Shown one piece after another: positions 1 through 8,022 of a stretch of 43,106 nucleotides of DNA (positions are counted from its first letter, which is position 1; every line of letters begins with the position of its first letter). The DNA is from Herminiimonas sp. (GTDB lineage Bacteria > Pseudomonadota > Gammaproteobacteria > Burkholderiales > Burkholderiaceae_D), in assembly GCA_028292665.1 (NCBI GenBank), contig JAQGLW010000117.1, positions 1 to 43,106 on the forward strand, written 5' to 3'. A model generated the notes under the pieces. The model was given only the letters and a program-made list of their open reading frames with translations. It did not search any database and had not been told where the DNA came from. A program made the position numbers and the translations under genes.

Positions 1-1
1 C

Positions 2-1054
2 CAAGTCCTGAACCCGTATGACTTGACTCGCACGCCGGGCGGTTCCAGCGGAGGGCCCGGCGCGGCAATTGCAGCCAATTTCGGCGTGCTGGGAACGGGC
101 ACCGATAACAGCCAATCGATCCGCTCCCCCGCTTCAGCCAATAGCCTGGTCGGCATCCGTCCGACTCGAGGGTTGATCAGCCGTGCCGGCGTCATGCCGA
201 ACAGCCTCACGCAAGACGCAATCGGTCCGCTCGCCCGCACCGTGAAGGACGCGGCAAAGCTGCTCGACGTCATGGCCGGCTATGATCCCAAGGATCCGAT
301 CACCGCATTCAGCGTCGGCAACACTCCCGTCAGCTATGCGGCCGGGTTGAAAGCGAATGCCTTGAAAGGTGCGCACATCGGCGTGATGACCAACTTGTAC
401 GGCAAGGAGGAACGCAACGCCGAGGTCAATAAAGTCATGGAGCAAGTGATCAAAACGATGGAAGCCAAGGGTGCGTCCATCGTCCGCTTCACACTGCCGG
501 AATATGACACGCTGGCCCCGGTCGTCAGCACCTTCCAGTGGGAAGCACACTCGGCCATCGATAAATATTTTGCCGAACTTGGACCCGGCGCTCCCGTGAA
601 AAGCTTTAAACAGCTGGTGGATTCCAAGACTGCAATGCCGGATGTCCAGAAAAGGATCGAATCCGAAGTTGCCGTGGAAGACGGCCTGAACGACCCGACG
701 TATCAGCGCAATATGCTGAACCGCGACAAACTGCGCCTGGCGCTATCTTCGAAGATGGCCGAACTCAAGCTTGACGCGATCCTGTACCCGCTGCAGAAGG
801 TGCTCGTCGTGCCGATCGGCGAAGCGGACCAGTGGGAACGCAACGGTACACTGTCCAACGGCACCGGCTTCCCGGCCGTCACGTTCCCCGGCGGCTTTTC
901 CGCCCCGACCGCTACCGCACCGCTCGGTGTCCCGATTGGCGCTGAACTGATCGGTCGCGATTACAGCGAACCGCTGTTGCTCTCGCTTGCTTATTCCTTT
1001 GAGCAGGCGGCGAAGATTCGTAAAGCTCCGCTCAGCACTCCTCCTCTTAAGTAA
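2..1054 (+). CDS. Amidase-signature family amidase, 5' end outside the window
   Basis: This is the C-terminal 350 residues of an amidase-signature enzyme, which hydrolyses carboxamide bonds with a Ser-cisSer-Lys triad. The Gly-Gly-Ser-Ser-Gly-Gly segment carrying the cis-Ser is at nt 38-55. The likely nucleophile Ser is at nt 116-118, in the context QSIRSPAS. The lysine of the triad would lie upstream of the window. The family pattern has Gly or Ala two residues before the nucleophile's neighbour; here the run is D-N-S-Q-S, a mild deviation. The reading frame is open to the left edge, so the TTG at 23 is not a real start. The C-terminal part (family fold, PAVTFPGG segment, then GVPIGAELIGR) is normal. 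The substrate cannot be told from sequence. The gene ends before a strong hairpin at 1103-1133. Confidence 0.93.
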   Translation, partial: QVLNPYDLTRTPGGSSGGPGAAIAANFGVLGTGTDNSQSIRSPASANSLVGIRPTRGLISRAGVMPNSLTQDAIGPLARTVKDAAKLLDVMAGYDPKDPITAFSVGNTPVSYAAGLKANALKGAHIGVMTNLYGKEERNAEVNKVMEQVIKTMEAKGASIVRFTLPEYDTLAPVVSTFQWEAHSAIDKYFAELGPGAPVKSFKQLVDSKTAMPDVQKRIESEVAVEDGLNDPTYQRNMLNRDKLRLALSSKMAELKLDAILYPLQKVLVVPIGEADQWERNGTLSNGTGFPAVTFPGGFSAPTATAPLGVPIGAELIGRDYSEPLLLSLAYSFEQAAKIRKAPLSTPPLK

Positions 1055-1102
1055 GCAACACTGCACACTGACGTTTACAATCCCTATCCAGCCATTAAAT
1101 AA

Positions 1103-1133
1103 AATGCCGTTCAGCTCTTGACTGAACGGCATT
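1103..1133. terminator. Bidirectional intrinsic terminator between convergent genes
   Basis: A perfect 12-bp stem (AATGCCGTTCAG at 1103-1114, its complement at 1122-1133) closes a 7-nt loop. It lies between the amidase gene on the plus strand and the DUF1931 gene on the minus strand. On the minus strand the stem runs into TTTTATTTAA, and on the plus strand into ATTAT, so it probably serves both genes and works better on the minus strand. Confidence 0.8.
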
Positions 1134-1302
1134 ATCCGCATGGGGGATTTACGTGTGTTTCCCAAAAGGATGCAAACCGAACCGGATACTGCGCGGCTCA
1201 ATAGGTAAAGCCTGAGTTGCCTGATACAGGGCCGTACCGTTTAACTTTCTTTGTCGCAGCAGAGTGGGGGCAGCGCTCCACCGATGGAAACACGCAAGGT
1301 TT

Positions 1303-1752
1303 CTACAGCAACAGATCGAACATGCGGAAAGCCCGCTCCCAGTGATCGGACATCGGATTCTTCACGTCCGGATCCATGATTTTGAAGGAACGGCCCAGCG
1401 CCACACTGAGTCCCCCTGCGATCTCGGGAAGCCGCCCTTCCGTCTCGCCGCTGTACTCCAGATCCAGCTGAGGCAGCTTGGTTAATTGCTCCAGGATGGG
1501 CTTCAACTCGATCTCTTCGTTGAGATCCGTGAAAGCGTGGATGCTTTCCTGCAATCCTTTCGTGATCGGGAGATCGAAGGGTTCGATGATGTCGCGGTCA
1601 TTCGCCTTTGCTGCGGCTTGACCGCGAAGAAGCAGATCATGGATCTTGCGGTTGACGAATTCGTCGTAGCGTCTCAGATCCTCCTTGTCGACGTCCAGGC
1701 CTGCGGCAGCACGGAAGAAGCGCTCGAACTTGGCTATATTCATGACAGGCAT
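1303..1752 (-). CDS. DUF1931 family protein with histone-like fold
   Basis: The 149-residue product fits the DUF1931 family throughout: an N-terminal IAKFERFFRAAAGLDVD segment, then RGQAAAKANDRDIIEPFDLP, GLSVALGRSFK, and a C-terminal HWERAFRMFDLLL. Structures in this family show a pair of histone-fold units in one chain. DNA binding has been suggested by the fold, but the biological role is not settled. I take the ATG at 1752 (MPVMNIAKF), the usual family start; an in-frame ATG at 1773 would add seven residues. Neither has a strong Shine-Dalgarno sequence. The gene is monocistronic, convergent with the amidase and divergent from the sigma-like gene at 1900. Confidence 0.85.
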   Translation of the reverse strand: MPVMNIAKFERFFRAAAGLDVDKEDLRRYDEFVNRKIHDLLLRGQAAAKANDRDIIEPFDLPITKGLQESIHAFTDLNEEIELKPILEQLTKLPQLDLEYSGETEGRLPEIAGGLSVALGRSFKIMDPDVKNPMSDHWERAFRMFDLLL

Positions 1753-1899
1753 GATAGCGTTCCGGAATTGCATTGATCATTTAACCTGATTGTAGTTTTA
1801 TACCGGGACAGGACGAATGAAAGATTAGTCTGACAATATCCCCATCGCTATTCTCCCGGCTGTTTCCGAACGTGCATTCGGTCCGCGCATCCGTACGCA

Positions 1900-2706
1900 A
1901 TGCATGATCAGTCCGGGACAGGAGCCGGTCTGTTCGGCGATCTGGTGCGTCCGCTGCTACCCGCGCTGCAGCGTTTCATGAAACGGGAACTTTCCTATCT
2001 GCGGGCACGAGGAGATCTCGCACCGGACTATCCGACGCTTCATGACGTAGTCGACGAAGTGCTCGCACGCGCGTACCAGAAGCTGAATCAGCGGCCCGGC
2101 AAAGTGGCGCCGCAGCAATGGCTGCATCGGATTGCCCAGTCCGTGCTGGCGGAGGAGGTCAGCCGCCGTCAGGCTGAGGAAGGACGGTTCATCTCGACCG
2201 AGTCAAAAACAAGGGAGACGCCGGACGAAACTTTGGACGAGCGCGACGAGTCCATTTACGAATTCTATCAACCGGATGAAATGCTGCGGCTTGAGGATGT
2301 CACGCCTGCGGCCGAGGCGAACCCGGAACAGGCTGCCAGCGATGCGGAGATGCGCAGGTATGTTGATCGCATCCTGGCCGAGCTTCCGACCAAATGGCGC
2401 AGGGCTCTGCTGCTGGCAGAGGTCGACGATGTTGCTCCGTCCGCGATAGCCGGGCAGCTTGACGCAAGCGAGGATGAAGTGAAACGCTGGATCGATCAGG
2501 CCAACACCTATTTACGGGCGCGACTTGAGGAAGTCGGGCTCGGGCCGCCGGAATCGGGGCAGCCTTCGCCATATCTCGTGCCGGTCGCTGCGACCTCGAC
2601 GCCAGAGCTGGTGCAGGTATTCAATGAAATCACGGGCGGGGAAAATAAACCGGCTGCCGGAGGCTCAAGCCGGCCTGCCGCGCCGGCATCTCCCGGAGCA
2701 GCATAG
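1900..2706 (+). CDS. Sigma-70-like (ECF-type) regulator with long acidic linker
   Basis: This 268-residue protein has an N-terminal helical part that resembles sigma region 2 (about residues 10-90, including a QQWLHRIAQSVLAEEVSRR segment). A long acidic linker follows (about 95-150, rich in Glu and Asp). A sigma region 4-like helix-turn-helix is at about 155-215 (LPTKWRRALLLAEVDD, then AGQLDASEDEVKRWI). The tail is Pro/Ser/Ala-rich. ECF factors are usually under 200 residues, so this is long and the region 2 match is weak. No anti-sigma gene is adjacent. It may be a sigma-like regulator and not a functional sigma factor. It is divergent from the DUF1931 gene. Confidence 0.6.
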   Translation: MHDQSGTGAGLFGDLVRPLLPALQRFMKRELSYLRARGDLAPDYPTLHDVVDEVLARAYQKLNQRPGKVAPQQWLHRIAQSVLAEEVSRRQAEEGRFISTESKTRETPDETLDERDESIYEFYQPDEMLRLEDVTPAAEANPEQAASDAEMRRYVDRILAELPTKWRRALLLAEVDDVAPSAIAGQLDASEDEVKRWIDQANTYLRARLEEVGLGPPESGQPSPYLVPVAATSTPELVQVFNEITGGENKPAAGGSSRPAAPASPGAA

Positions 2707-2913
2707 CCGGTATGCATGCTTCGGGGCCGGTTTGAATGCGCGTCATTCGTGCTTCCGGCGGCAGATCCTGCTCTGTAATAAAATCAGGCAATGAATTGAG
2801 AAGATCAGGCATCCAATCGACGACGGCGTGCTCGCAGACTTCGTTCCGCGCGCGCCTTCAGCCGCAGGCGCCTGTCCCCGGCTGACACTTCAAGACAACC
2901 CAAGGTACGAGAC

Positions 2914-3372
2914 ATGATTACACTGAGCATCAACGGCCGCGACATGCAGGTAGAGGCCGATCCTTCGACGCCCATCCTGTGGGCTCTGCGCGACAATCTC
3001 AACATGACCGGCACCAAGTTCGGCTGCGGCGCTGCGCTGTGCGGCGCCTGCACTGTGCATCTGAATGGAGAGCCGATCCGATCCTGTGTTACGCCGATCT
3101 CCGCCGCGGTCGGCCAGAAGATCACCACCATTGAGGCGATGGAGAAAGACAAGGTCGGCAAGGCGGTGCAGGACGCATGGGTCAGGCACGACGTGCCGCA
3201 GTGCGGCTATTGCCAGAGCGGCCAGGTAATGGCCGCGACCGCGCTGCTGAAGACGAAAAAGAATCCTTCCGACGCTGACATCGATGCGGCGATGAGCGGG
3301 AACATCTGTCGCTGCGGCACCTATCAGCGCATCCATGCGGCGATCAAGACTGCCGCCAAAACGCTCGCCTGA
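2914..3372 (+). CDS. iorA: 2Fe-2S subunit of an IorAB-type molybdenum hydroxylase
   Basis: This 152-residue protein is the small electron-transfer subunit of a xanthine-oxidase-superfamily enzyme of the isoquinoline 1-oxidoreductase type. The plant-ferredoxin-like N-terminal cluster is visible as [16 protein letters not shown]. The C-terminal helical cluster is visible as CGYCQSGQ followed by [11 protein letters not shown]. All eight cluster cysteines are present. Length is typical for IorA. A weak AAGG lies upstream of the ATG. The next gene starts 11 nt after the stop and encodes the molybdopterin subunit, so the two form an operon. The symbol describes the family; the substrate (an N-heterocycle or an aldehyde) is not known. 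Confidence 0.92.
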   Translation: MITLSINGRDMQVEADPSTPILWALRDNLNMTGTKFGCGAALCGACTVHLNGEPIRSCVTPISAAVGQKITTIEAMEKDKVGKAVQDAWVRHDVPQCGYCQSGQVMAATALLKTKKNPSDADIDAAMSGNICRCGTYQRIHAAIKTAAKTLA

Positions 3373-3383
3373 AGGAATAGATC

Positions 3384-5585
3384 ATGCATATCGAATCGAC
3401 CAATACCAAAGCGGCGGCGCAGGGCATGTCGCGCCGTAGATTTCTGAAAGCCGCGGGCGTCGCCGGCGGCGGACTAGTGCTCGGCTTCTTCGTGCCCGGG
3501 GCGGGCCGCTTCGCGCAGGCACAGTCCGGGAAGGCCGTTTATCCGCCAAATGCGTTCCTGCGCATCGCACCCGACAACATCGTCACGGTCGCGGTCAACC
3601 GGCTGGAATTCGGGCAGGGCGTGCATACCGGCATGCCGATGCTGATCGCGGAAGAACTGGACGCGGATTGGTCGCAGGTACGCGGCGTGCTCGCGCCGGC
3701 GGGCGACGCATACAAGGATCCGGTGTTCGGCATGCAGATGACGGGCGGATCGGGTTCGATCGCGCACTCGTACATGCAGTACCGCGAGATTGGCGCCAAG
3801 GCGCGCGCGATGCTGGTGGGCGCAGCGGCGCAGCAGTGGAATGTGCGCCCGGAGCAGTGCCGCACCGCCAAGGGCGTGGTGTACGGACCCGCCGGCCGGA
3901 AGGCGACCTACGGCGCGCTGGCGGATGCGGCGATGAAGCAGCCGGTGCCGGAGAAAGTCGCGTTGAAAAACGCCAAGGATTTCCGCATCATCGGCAAGCC
4001 GACGCCGCGCCTCGATGCGCGCGCGAAGTCTTCCGGCAAGCAGGAGTTCGGCATCGACCATGTCGTTCCCGGTATGAAGGTCGCGGTGGTCGCGCATCCT
4101 CCCGTATTCGGCGCGAAGGCGGTCAGGTTCGATGCAACCAAGGCGAAGGCCATCAAGGGAGTCGTCGCCGTGCTGCAAGTGCCGACCGATCGCGGCGGCA
4201 GCGGTGTGGCAGTGATCGCAGACGGCTACTGGCCGGCGAAGCAAGGGCGCGATGCGCTGGCAATCGAATGGGATAGCAACGGCGTTGCCAAGGTCACGAG
4301 CGAACAGCAGTTCGCCGAGTACAAGGAATTGGCGAAGAAACCCGGGCTGGTCGCAAAGGATGCCGATGTTTCAAAGCTCGCGGCATCGCCCAGGAAAATC
4401 GTTGCCGAGTTCGAGTTCCCCTATCTCGCGCATGCGCCGATGGAGCCGCTCAATTGCGTGGTCGATCTCAAGGCCGATTCCTGCACGGTATGGGCCGGCA
4501 CGCAGTTCCAGACGGTGGACCAGGCGGCGATTGCGAAAACCGCCGGATTGACGCCCGCGCAAGTGACGCTGCATACGATGATGGCCGGCGGCGGTTTCGG
4601 CCGCCGCGCGGTGCCGAGTTCGGACTACATCGTGGAAGCGGTCAACGTCGCCAAGGCGTATCGTGCAGCCGGCAAGGAAGGACCGGTGAAGCTGATCTGG
4701 AGCCGCGAGGACGACATCAAGGGCGGCTATTACCGGCCCTCGCATGTGCACCGGGCGGAGATCGGCCTGGACGAGAAAGGCAACATCCTCGCATGGAACC
4801 ACACCATCGTCGGCCAGTCGATTCTCACCGGAACGCCGTTCGAACCCTTCATGGTGAAGAACGGCATTGACGCCACCATGATCGAAGGCATGGGCACGCC
4901 TTACAACGTGCCGCTGAAGCTGTCGGTGCACAATGCACAGGCCAACGTGCCGGTGCTGTGGTGGCGCTCGGTCGGCTCCACCCACACCGCGTTCGTGATG
5001 GAAACACTGATCGACGAAGCGGCGCAGATGGCGGGCGCCGATCCGGTCGCCTACCGCAAAAAGCTGATCGGGGACAAGCATCCGCGCCATCTCGCGGCGC
5101 TGGACCTCGCGGTGGCCCGATCGGGTTACGGCAAGAGGCAGCTGCCCAAGGGGCGCGCATGGGGCATCGCCATGCATGAATCCTTCGACAGCGTGGTGGC
5201 GTACGTGGTGGAAGCGTCGATCGTAAAAGGCGTGCCGAAACTGCACAAGGTGACGGGCGCGGTCCATTGCAACCGCACGGTGAACCCGTTGTCGGTCCAG
5301 GCGCAGGTGGAGGGCTCAGTGCTGATGGCGCTGGGCACGACGCTCCCCGGCGCAGCGATCACCTTGAAAGACGGTATGGTTCAGCAGCAGAATTTCGGCG
5401 ACTACAAGGTCGCCCGCATGTCCGACATGCCCGAGGTGTCGGTGCACATCGTGCCGTCCGACGATCCGCCCACCGGCATGGGCGAGCCGGGCCTGCCGCC
5501 TCTTGCGCCGGCATTCGCCAATGCAATTGCCAAGCTGACGGGAAAGCGGCTGCGCAGGCTGCCGTTCGATACGCTGACCGCCTGA
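3384..5585 (+). CDS. iorB: Molybdopterin-binding subunit of an IorAB-type hydroxylase, Tat-exported
   Basis: The 733-residue protein begins with a twin-arginine signal (SRRRFLKAAGVAGGG, arginines at residues 17-19). It is therefore probably folded with cofactor in the cytoplasm and exported to the periplasm with its 2Fe-2S partner. Molybdopterin-subunit features include the GGGFGRRA segment, the WWRSVGSTHTAFVMETLIDE stretch and the C-terminal GMGEPGLPPLAPA, which holds the likely catalytic Glu. IorB-type subunits are about this size and carry the Mo centre that hydroxylates a carbon next to nitrogen, or oxidises an aldehyde. The RBS is GAAGGAAT. No cytochrome subunit or MoCo maturation gene lies next to it, so the electron acceptor is unclear. 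Confidence 0.92.
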   Translation: MHIESTNTKAAAQGMSRRRFLKAAGVAGGGLVLGFFVPGAGRFAQAQSGKAVYPPNAFLRIAPDNIVTVAVNRLEFGQGVHTGMPMLIAEELDADWSQVRGVLAPAGDAYKDPVFGMQMTGGSGSIAHSYMQYREIGAKARAMLVGAAAQQWNVRPEQCRTAKGVVYGPAGRKATYGALADAAMKQPVPEKVALKNAKDFRIIGKPTPRLDARAKSSGKQEFGIDHVVPGMKVAVVAHPPVFGAKAVRFDATKAKAIKGVVAVLQVPTDRGGSGVAVIADGYWPAKQGRDALAIEWDSNGVAKVTSEQQFAEYKELAKKPGLVAKDADVSKLAASPRKIVAEFEFPYLAHAPMEPLNCVVDLKADSCTVWAGTQFQTVDQAAIAKTAGLTPAQVTLHTMMAGGGFGRRAVPSSDYIVEAVNVAKAYRAAGKEGPVKLIWSREDDIKGGYYRPSHVHRAEIGLDEKGNILAWNHTIVGQSILTGTPFEPFMVKNGIDATMIEGMGTPYNVPLKLSVHNAQANVPVLWWRSVGSTHTAFVMETLIDEAAQMAGADPVAYRKKLIGDKHPRHLAALDLAVARSGYGKRQLPKGRAWGIAMHESFDSVVAYVVEASIVKGVPKLHKVTGAVHCNRTVNPLSVQAQVEGSVLMALGTTLPGAAITLKDGMVQQQNFGDYKVARMSDMPEVSVHIVPSDDPPTGMGEPGLPPLAPAFANAIAKLTGKRLRRLPFDTLTA

Positions 5586-5588
5586 GCG

Positions 5589-5645
5589 CCGCACACCCGG
5601 TGCGGGGACGTCACGGCGATCCGGGCTCGGGGCTGCGACCCGGAT
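5589..5645 (+). terminator. Paired GC-rich hairpins after the iorAB-type operon
   Basis: Two hairpins follow the stop codon: CCGCAC/GTGCGG (5589-5605, 5-nt loop) and ATCCGGG/CCCGGAT (5619-5645, 13-nt loop). Neither is followed by a T run, so they would be 3' RNA-stabilising structures or part of a factor-dependent end, not a classical terminator. Confidence 0.35.
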
Positions 5646-5869
5646 TCGGAAGGTGTGTCCCTTGCTGCCACCGCTCACCAGAGCGCGGCCTTACCATATG
5701 CTCACATAACGCGACGACAATCATGAGAGCCGAGAAACAGGTGGTATTGGTTTGGGAGTACGAGCGCTTGAAGAAGCTTCGCGTCGCCCCTGGATTTCAG
5801 AGCGTTACACCAAAGCGTTTTACGATGTTCCTTGCACGCCGGAGCGCGGCACAGGACAAGCGCTCACTT

Positions 5870-6721
5870 TCAATGCGACATAAGCACTGGCACAGTCATT
5901 GATTTGAACACGGCACGCGTAGTGCCTCCAAGTATCAACTCCCTGAAGCGAGAGTGGCTGTAACAACCCATCACGATTAAATCGAATCCCCCATCGACGG
6001 CAAGCGACAACAGCGCGTCGTCAATGTCGTCTCCAATCGTCGGCGTCATGACCTTGATGTCCACGTTGTGACGGGCAAGATAAGTTTTCAGCTTGTCCCC
6101 CGGTGGCGTACCGTAAATGTTTCCGGGGTCCGGCGCGGGATTGAATATCACCGCTTCCACGCGCTTCGCCCGCTGAAGCAGGGGAAGCGCGTTGTGGACC
6201 GCTCGCTTTGCTTGCTGACTCGCATTCCACGCAATCAGCACTTGTTCGCCGGCATTCCCATACGCCGCAGTGTAGGGCATGATCAAGGCGGGCTCGCTGC
6301 AGCCTGTAGCGATGTGCTCGTGGGAATCAGGATCCACCATCGACGCATCCTCATCCGGATCCGGTTGAGCCAAAACAATCAGATCGCAATAGCGCGCCAG
6401 AAAAATGAGTGCATGAACAGCTTCGTCATCGATCAAGACCTTTTCAAATGACTTCACGCCGAATCGGGTCGCAAGATCTTCGGCTTGTCTTAACGCACCA
6501 TGTGCCCGTTCCCTCAGCATCTTGATGTCCGGAGACAGGTCGATGGCAGCCGGAGCGTCCGGGGCGATGGCAAAAGTCTCGCGAATGAATTTCGTTACCC
6601 CGGTCAATCCCGCAGCAATCAAATGCGCGTTTTCACGTACTGCGATATTGGCTGCCGCCTCCACGCGCGCATCGAGATGCTTCGAGTCATATACCTGCAC
6701 GAGAATAGTCTTGTAGAACAT
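5870..6721 (-). CDS. Universal stress protein with two tandem Usp domains
   Basis: The 283-residue product starts with MFYKTILVQVYDS. It contains two Usp domains, about residues 1-150 and 155-283. The second ends in a nucleotide-binding-type segment, MGCYSHSRFRELILGGTTR, followed by MTVPVLMSH, as in UspA-like proteins that bind ATP. I chose the ATG at 6721 because a GAAAGGAAAA ribosome-binding site precedes it. The longer open frame to 6889 has neither a good RBS nor family similarity in the added part. Tandem Usp proteins are usually induced by stress or starvation; no regulator is adjacent. The stop is 285 nt from the convergent molybdoenzyme gene. Confidence 0.88.
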   Translation of the reverse strand: MFYKTILVQVYDSKHLDARVEAAANIAVRENAHLIAAGLTGVTKFIRETFAIAPDAPAAIDLSPDIKMLRERAHGALRQAEDLATRFGVKSFEKVLIDDEAVHALIFLARYCDLIVLAQPDPDEDASMVDPDSHEHIATGCSEPALIMPYTAAYGNAGEQVLIAWNASQQAKRAVHNALPLLQRAKRVEAVIFNPAPDPGNIYGTPPGDKLKTYLARHNVDIKVMTPTIGDDIDDALLSLAVDGGFDLIVMGCYSHSRFRELILGGTTRAVFKSMTVPVLMSH

Positions 6722-7235
6722 GCGAGTTTTCCTTTCTAGTACTATGCGGACTAACGCTCTGCCGCCGACAGCAGACGAAATCGCATTTCCGGATACTGGT
6801 GCGGAAACAAGTGTTGCTGAAGAATGGAAATTCTCGGAAGCCCATCTGTCTGTCAGGCCGTGTGACAGTCGGCCTTCACCAACTGGCAAGAAATTAATGC
6901 TTTCATTTAGACCCTCGCCATGCGACCCGGTTCCGGCCGCCTTCCGTCTGATCCGATTGAGCCGCTGCTGCCAAACTCATGACGGTCGTCGGCATCTCTG
7001 CCATGAACGATTTGGCGAACGGCTCGCGGCTCTTGCGGGTTGCTCTCCGACATGAAAATCGGGTTGCCGTTGCCGGCTATCGGCATGGCGCACTGAGCGT
7101 ATCGATTTGAGGTGGGGAATTGTATAAGTCGTAAGATATGTAACGAGTTGATTCAATCAGGCCAATGAAATGAGAAGTGGCCTATATTAAATCGTGGCAT
7201 GGACTAAACGCTTCATATTTGAATAGGATCTCATC
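6722..7235. other. Intergenic stretch without a supported gene
   Basis: About 510 nt separate the divergent stress-protein gene and the exported Tyr/Gln/Pro-rich protein. The open frames here are short and lack ribosome-binding sites and recognisable similarity. The stretch must hold the promoters of both genes; I see no clear operator. Confidence 0.5.
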
Positions 7236-7568
7236 ATGGCTGGCAATAAAATTATTTCATCATTGGTTATCGCTGGCGTTCTCGCGGCGTCGGTTTCGAC
7301 TACAGCCTTCGCAGACGATCATCGCAATCGCGGAAACGGCGTTGCCATTGCGGCCGGGATTCTCGGTGCGGCAGTAATCGGGTCGCTCATTGCCAACTTG
7401 CAGCCAAGGTATGCGGCACCACAACCGTATTACCAGCCCCAGCCGTATGCGTACTATGAGGTTCAGCCACAAGCCTATTACCCGCCACAGCCGGCGCAGC
7501 AGGTTTATTATGAACAGCCGCAGCAATATTACGAGGGACAGCCAGCCGCCTACATCGGACATCGGTGA
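7236..7568 (+). CDS. Small exported Tyr/Gln/Pro-rich protein
   Basis: The 110-residue protein has a clear Sec signal peptide (MAGNKIISSLVIAG, cleavage near AFA-DD). A short Gly/Ala hydrophobic segment (GVAIAAGILGAAVIGSLIA) follows. The C-terminal half consists of low-complexity YYQPQP/YYPPQP-like repeats. AGGAT precedes the ATG. No function is recognised; such Tyr/Pro-rich tails occur in small envelope-associated proteins. After the TGA, another frame continues to 7638 with an Arg/Glu/Asp-rich tail ending in DRDEYYSH. That resembles the charged C-termini of similar proteins, so the 3' end may have suffered a frameshift. Nothing in the immediate neighbourhood suggests a role. Confidence 0.7.
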   Translation: MAGNKIISSLVIAGVLAASVSTTAFADDHRNRGNGVAIAAGILGAAVIGSLIANLQPRYAAPQPYYQPQPYAYYEVQPQAYYPPQPAQQVYYEQPQQYYEGQPAAYIGHR

Positions 7569-8022
7569 AGGGAATCGTGAAAGGAATGAATACCGCCGGG
7601 ATCGGCAGCGCGATCGCGATGAGTATTATTCACACTGATTTTTTAACCGATCACCCAATAACTGAGTTTGTCTTGGCTGGGAAGCCAACCACAATTCGAA
7701 TCCGCATAACATTCAAAACATGTTCGATCGACGTTAAAAAACTAAGGCAGGCACATCGTTACTGTCCCCAGCGAACATCCCCATAGTTCGGCGAACGCTG
7801 TAAAACCTGCGTAAATGCTGCCCATGCGGGGGTCGTTCAATGGTAGAACGACAGCTTCCCAAGCTCCGGACGAGGGGCCGTCACATTCGAAAGCGCAACG
7901 GATTCCGTCCCCGAATGCGGTTCTCACCAATTGCAAATGCCACTGGTTTGATTAAGGGGACTGACCGGCATCGGCACCAGTCTGGTTGCTGTTCACTCGC
8001 TCCACTTCCATACAGTTTTTCC
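7569..8022. other. Gene-free stretch upstream of repeat copy 1
   Basis: Apart from tRNA-like relic A, I see no gene. The open frames are short, GC-random and lack ribosome-binding sites. A weak hairpin (TTGGCT/AGCCAA) lies near 7675. Confidence 0.4.
7826..7875 (+). pseudogene. tRNA-Gly(CCC)-like relic A
   Basis: The 5' half of a glycine tRNA is present: a GCGGGGG acceptor-like start, a D arm (GTTCAATGGTAGAAC), and an anticodon arm with loop TTCCCAA (anticodon CCC), running into GACGAGGG as in bacterial glyU-type tRNAs. The normal TTCGATTCCC T loop and the closing acceptor strand with CCA are absent. The sequence continues into GCCGTCACATTCG and stays alignable to relic B (minus strand, 11155-11204) for about 30 more nt before the two diverge. 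Only three pairs of the anticodon stem remain next to the loop. A functional tRNA is unlikely. Confidence 0.65.

Noticed and set aside
4371-5267. 298-codon minus-strand ORF inside the molybdoenzyme gene
   Set aside because: A GC-driven antisense shadow; His/Arg-rich composition, no similarity, and a well-supported gene on the other strand.
5723-5902. 59-codon plus-strand ORF beginning MRAEKQVVLVWEYERLKK
   Set aside because: No ribosome-binding site, no recognised similarity, and its end overlaps the stress-protein gene in antisense.
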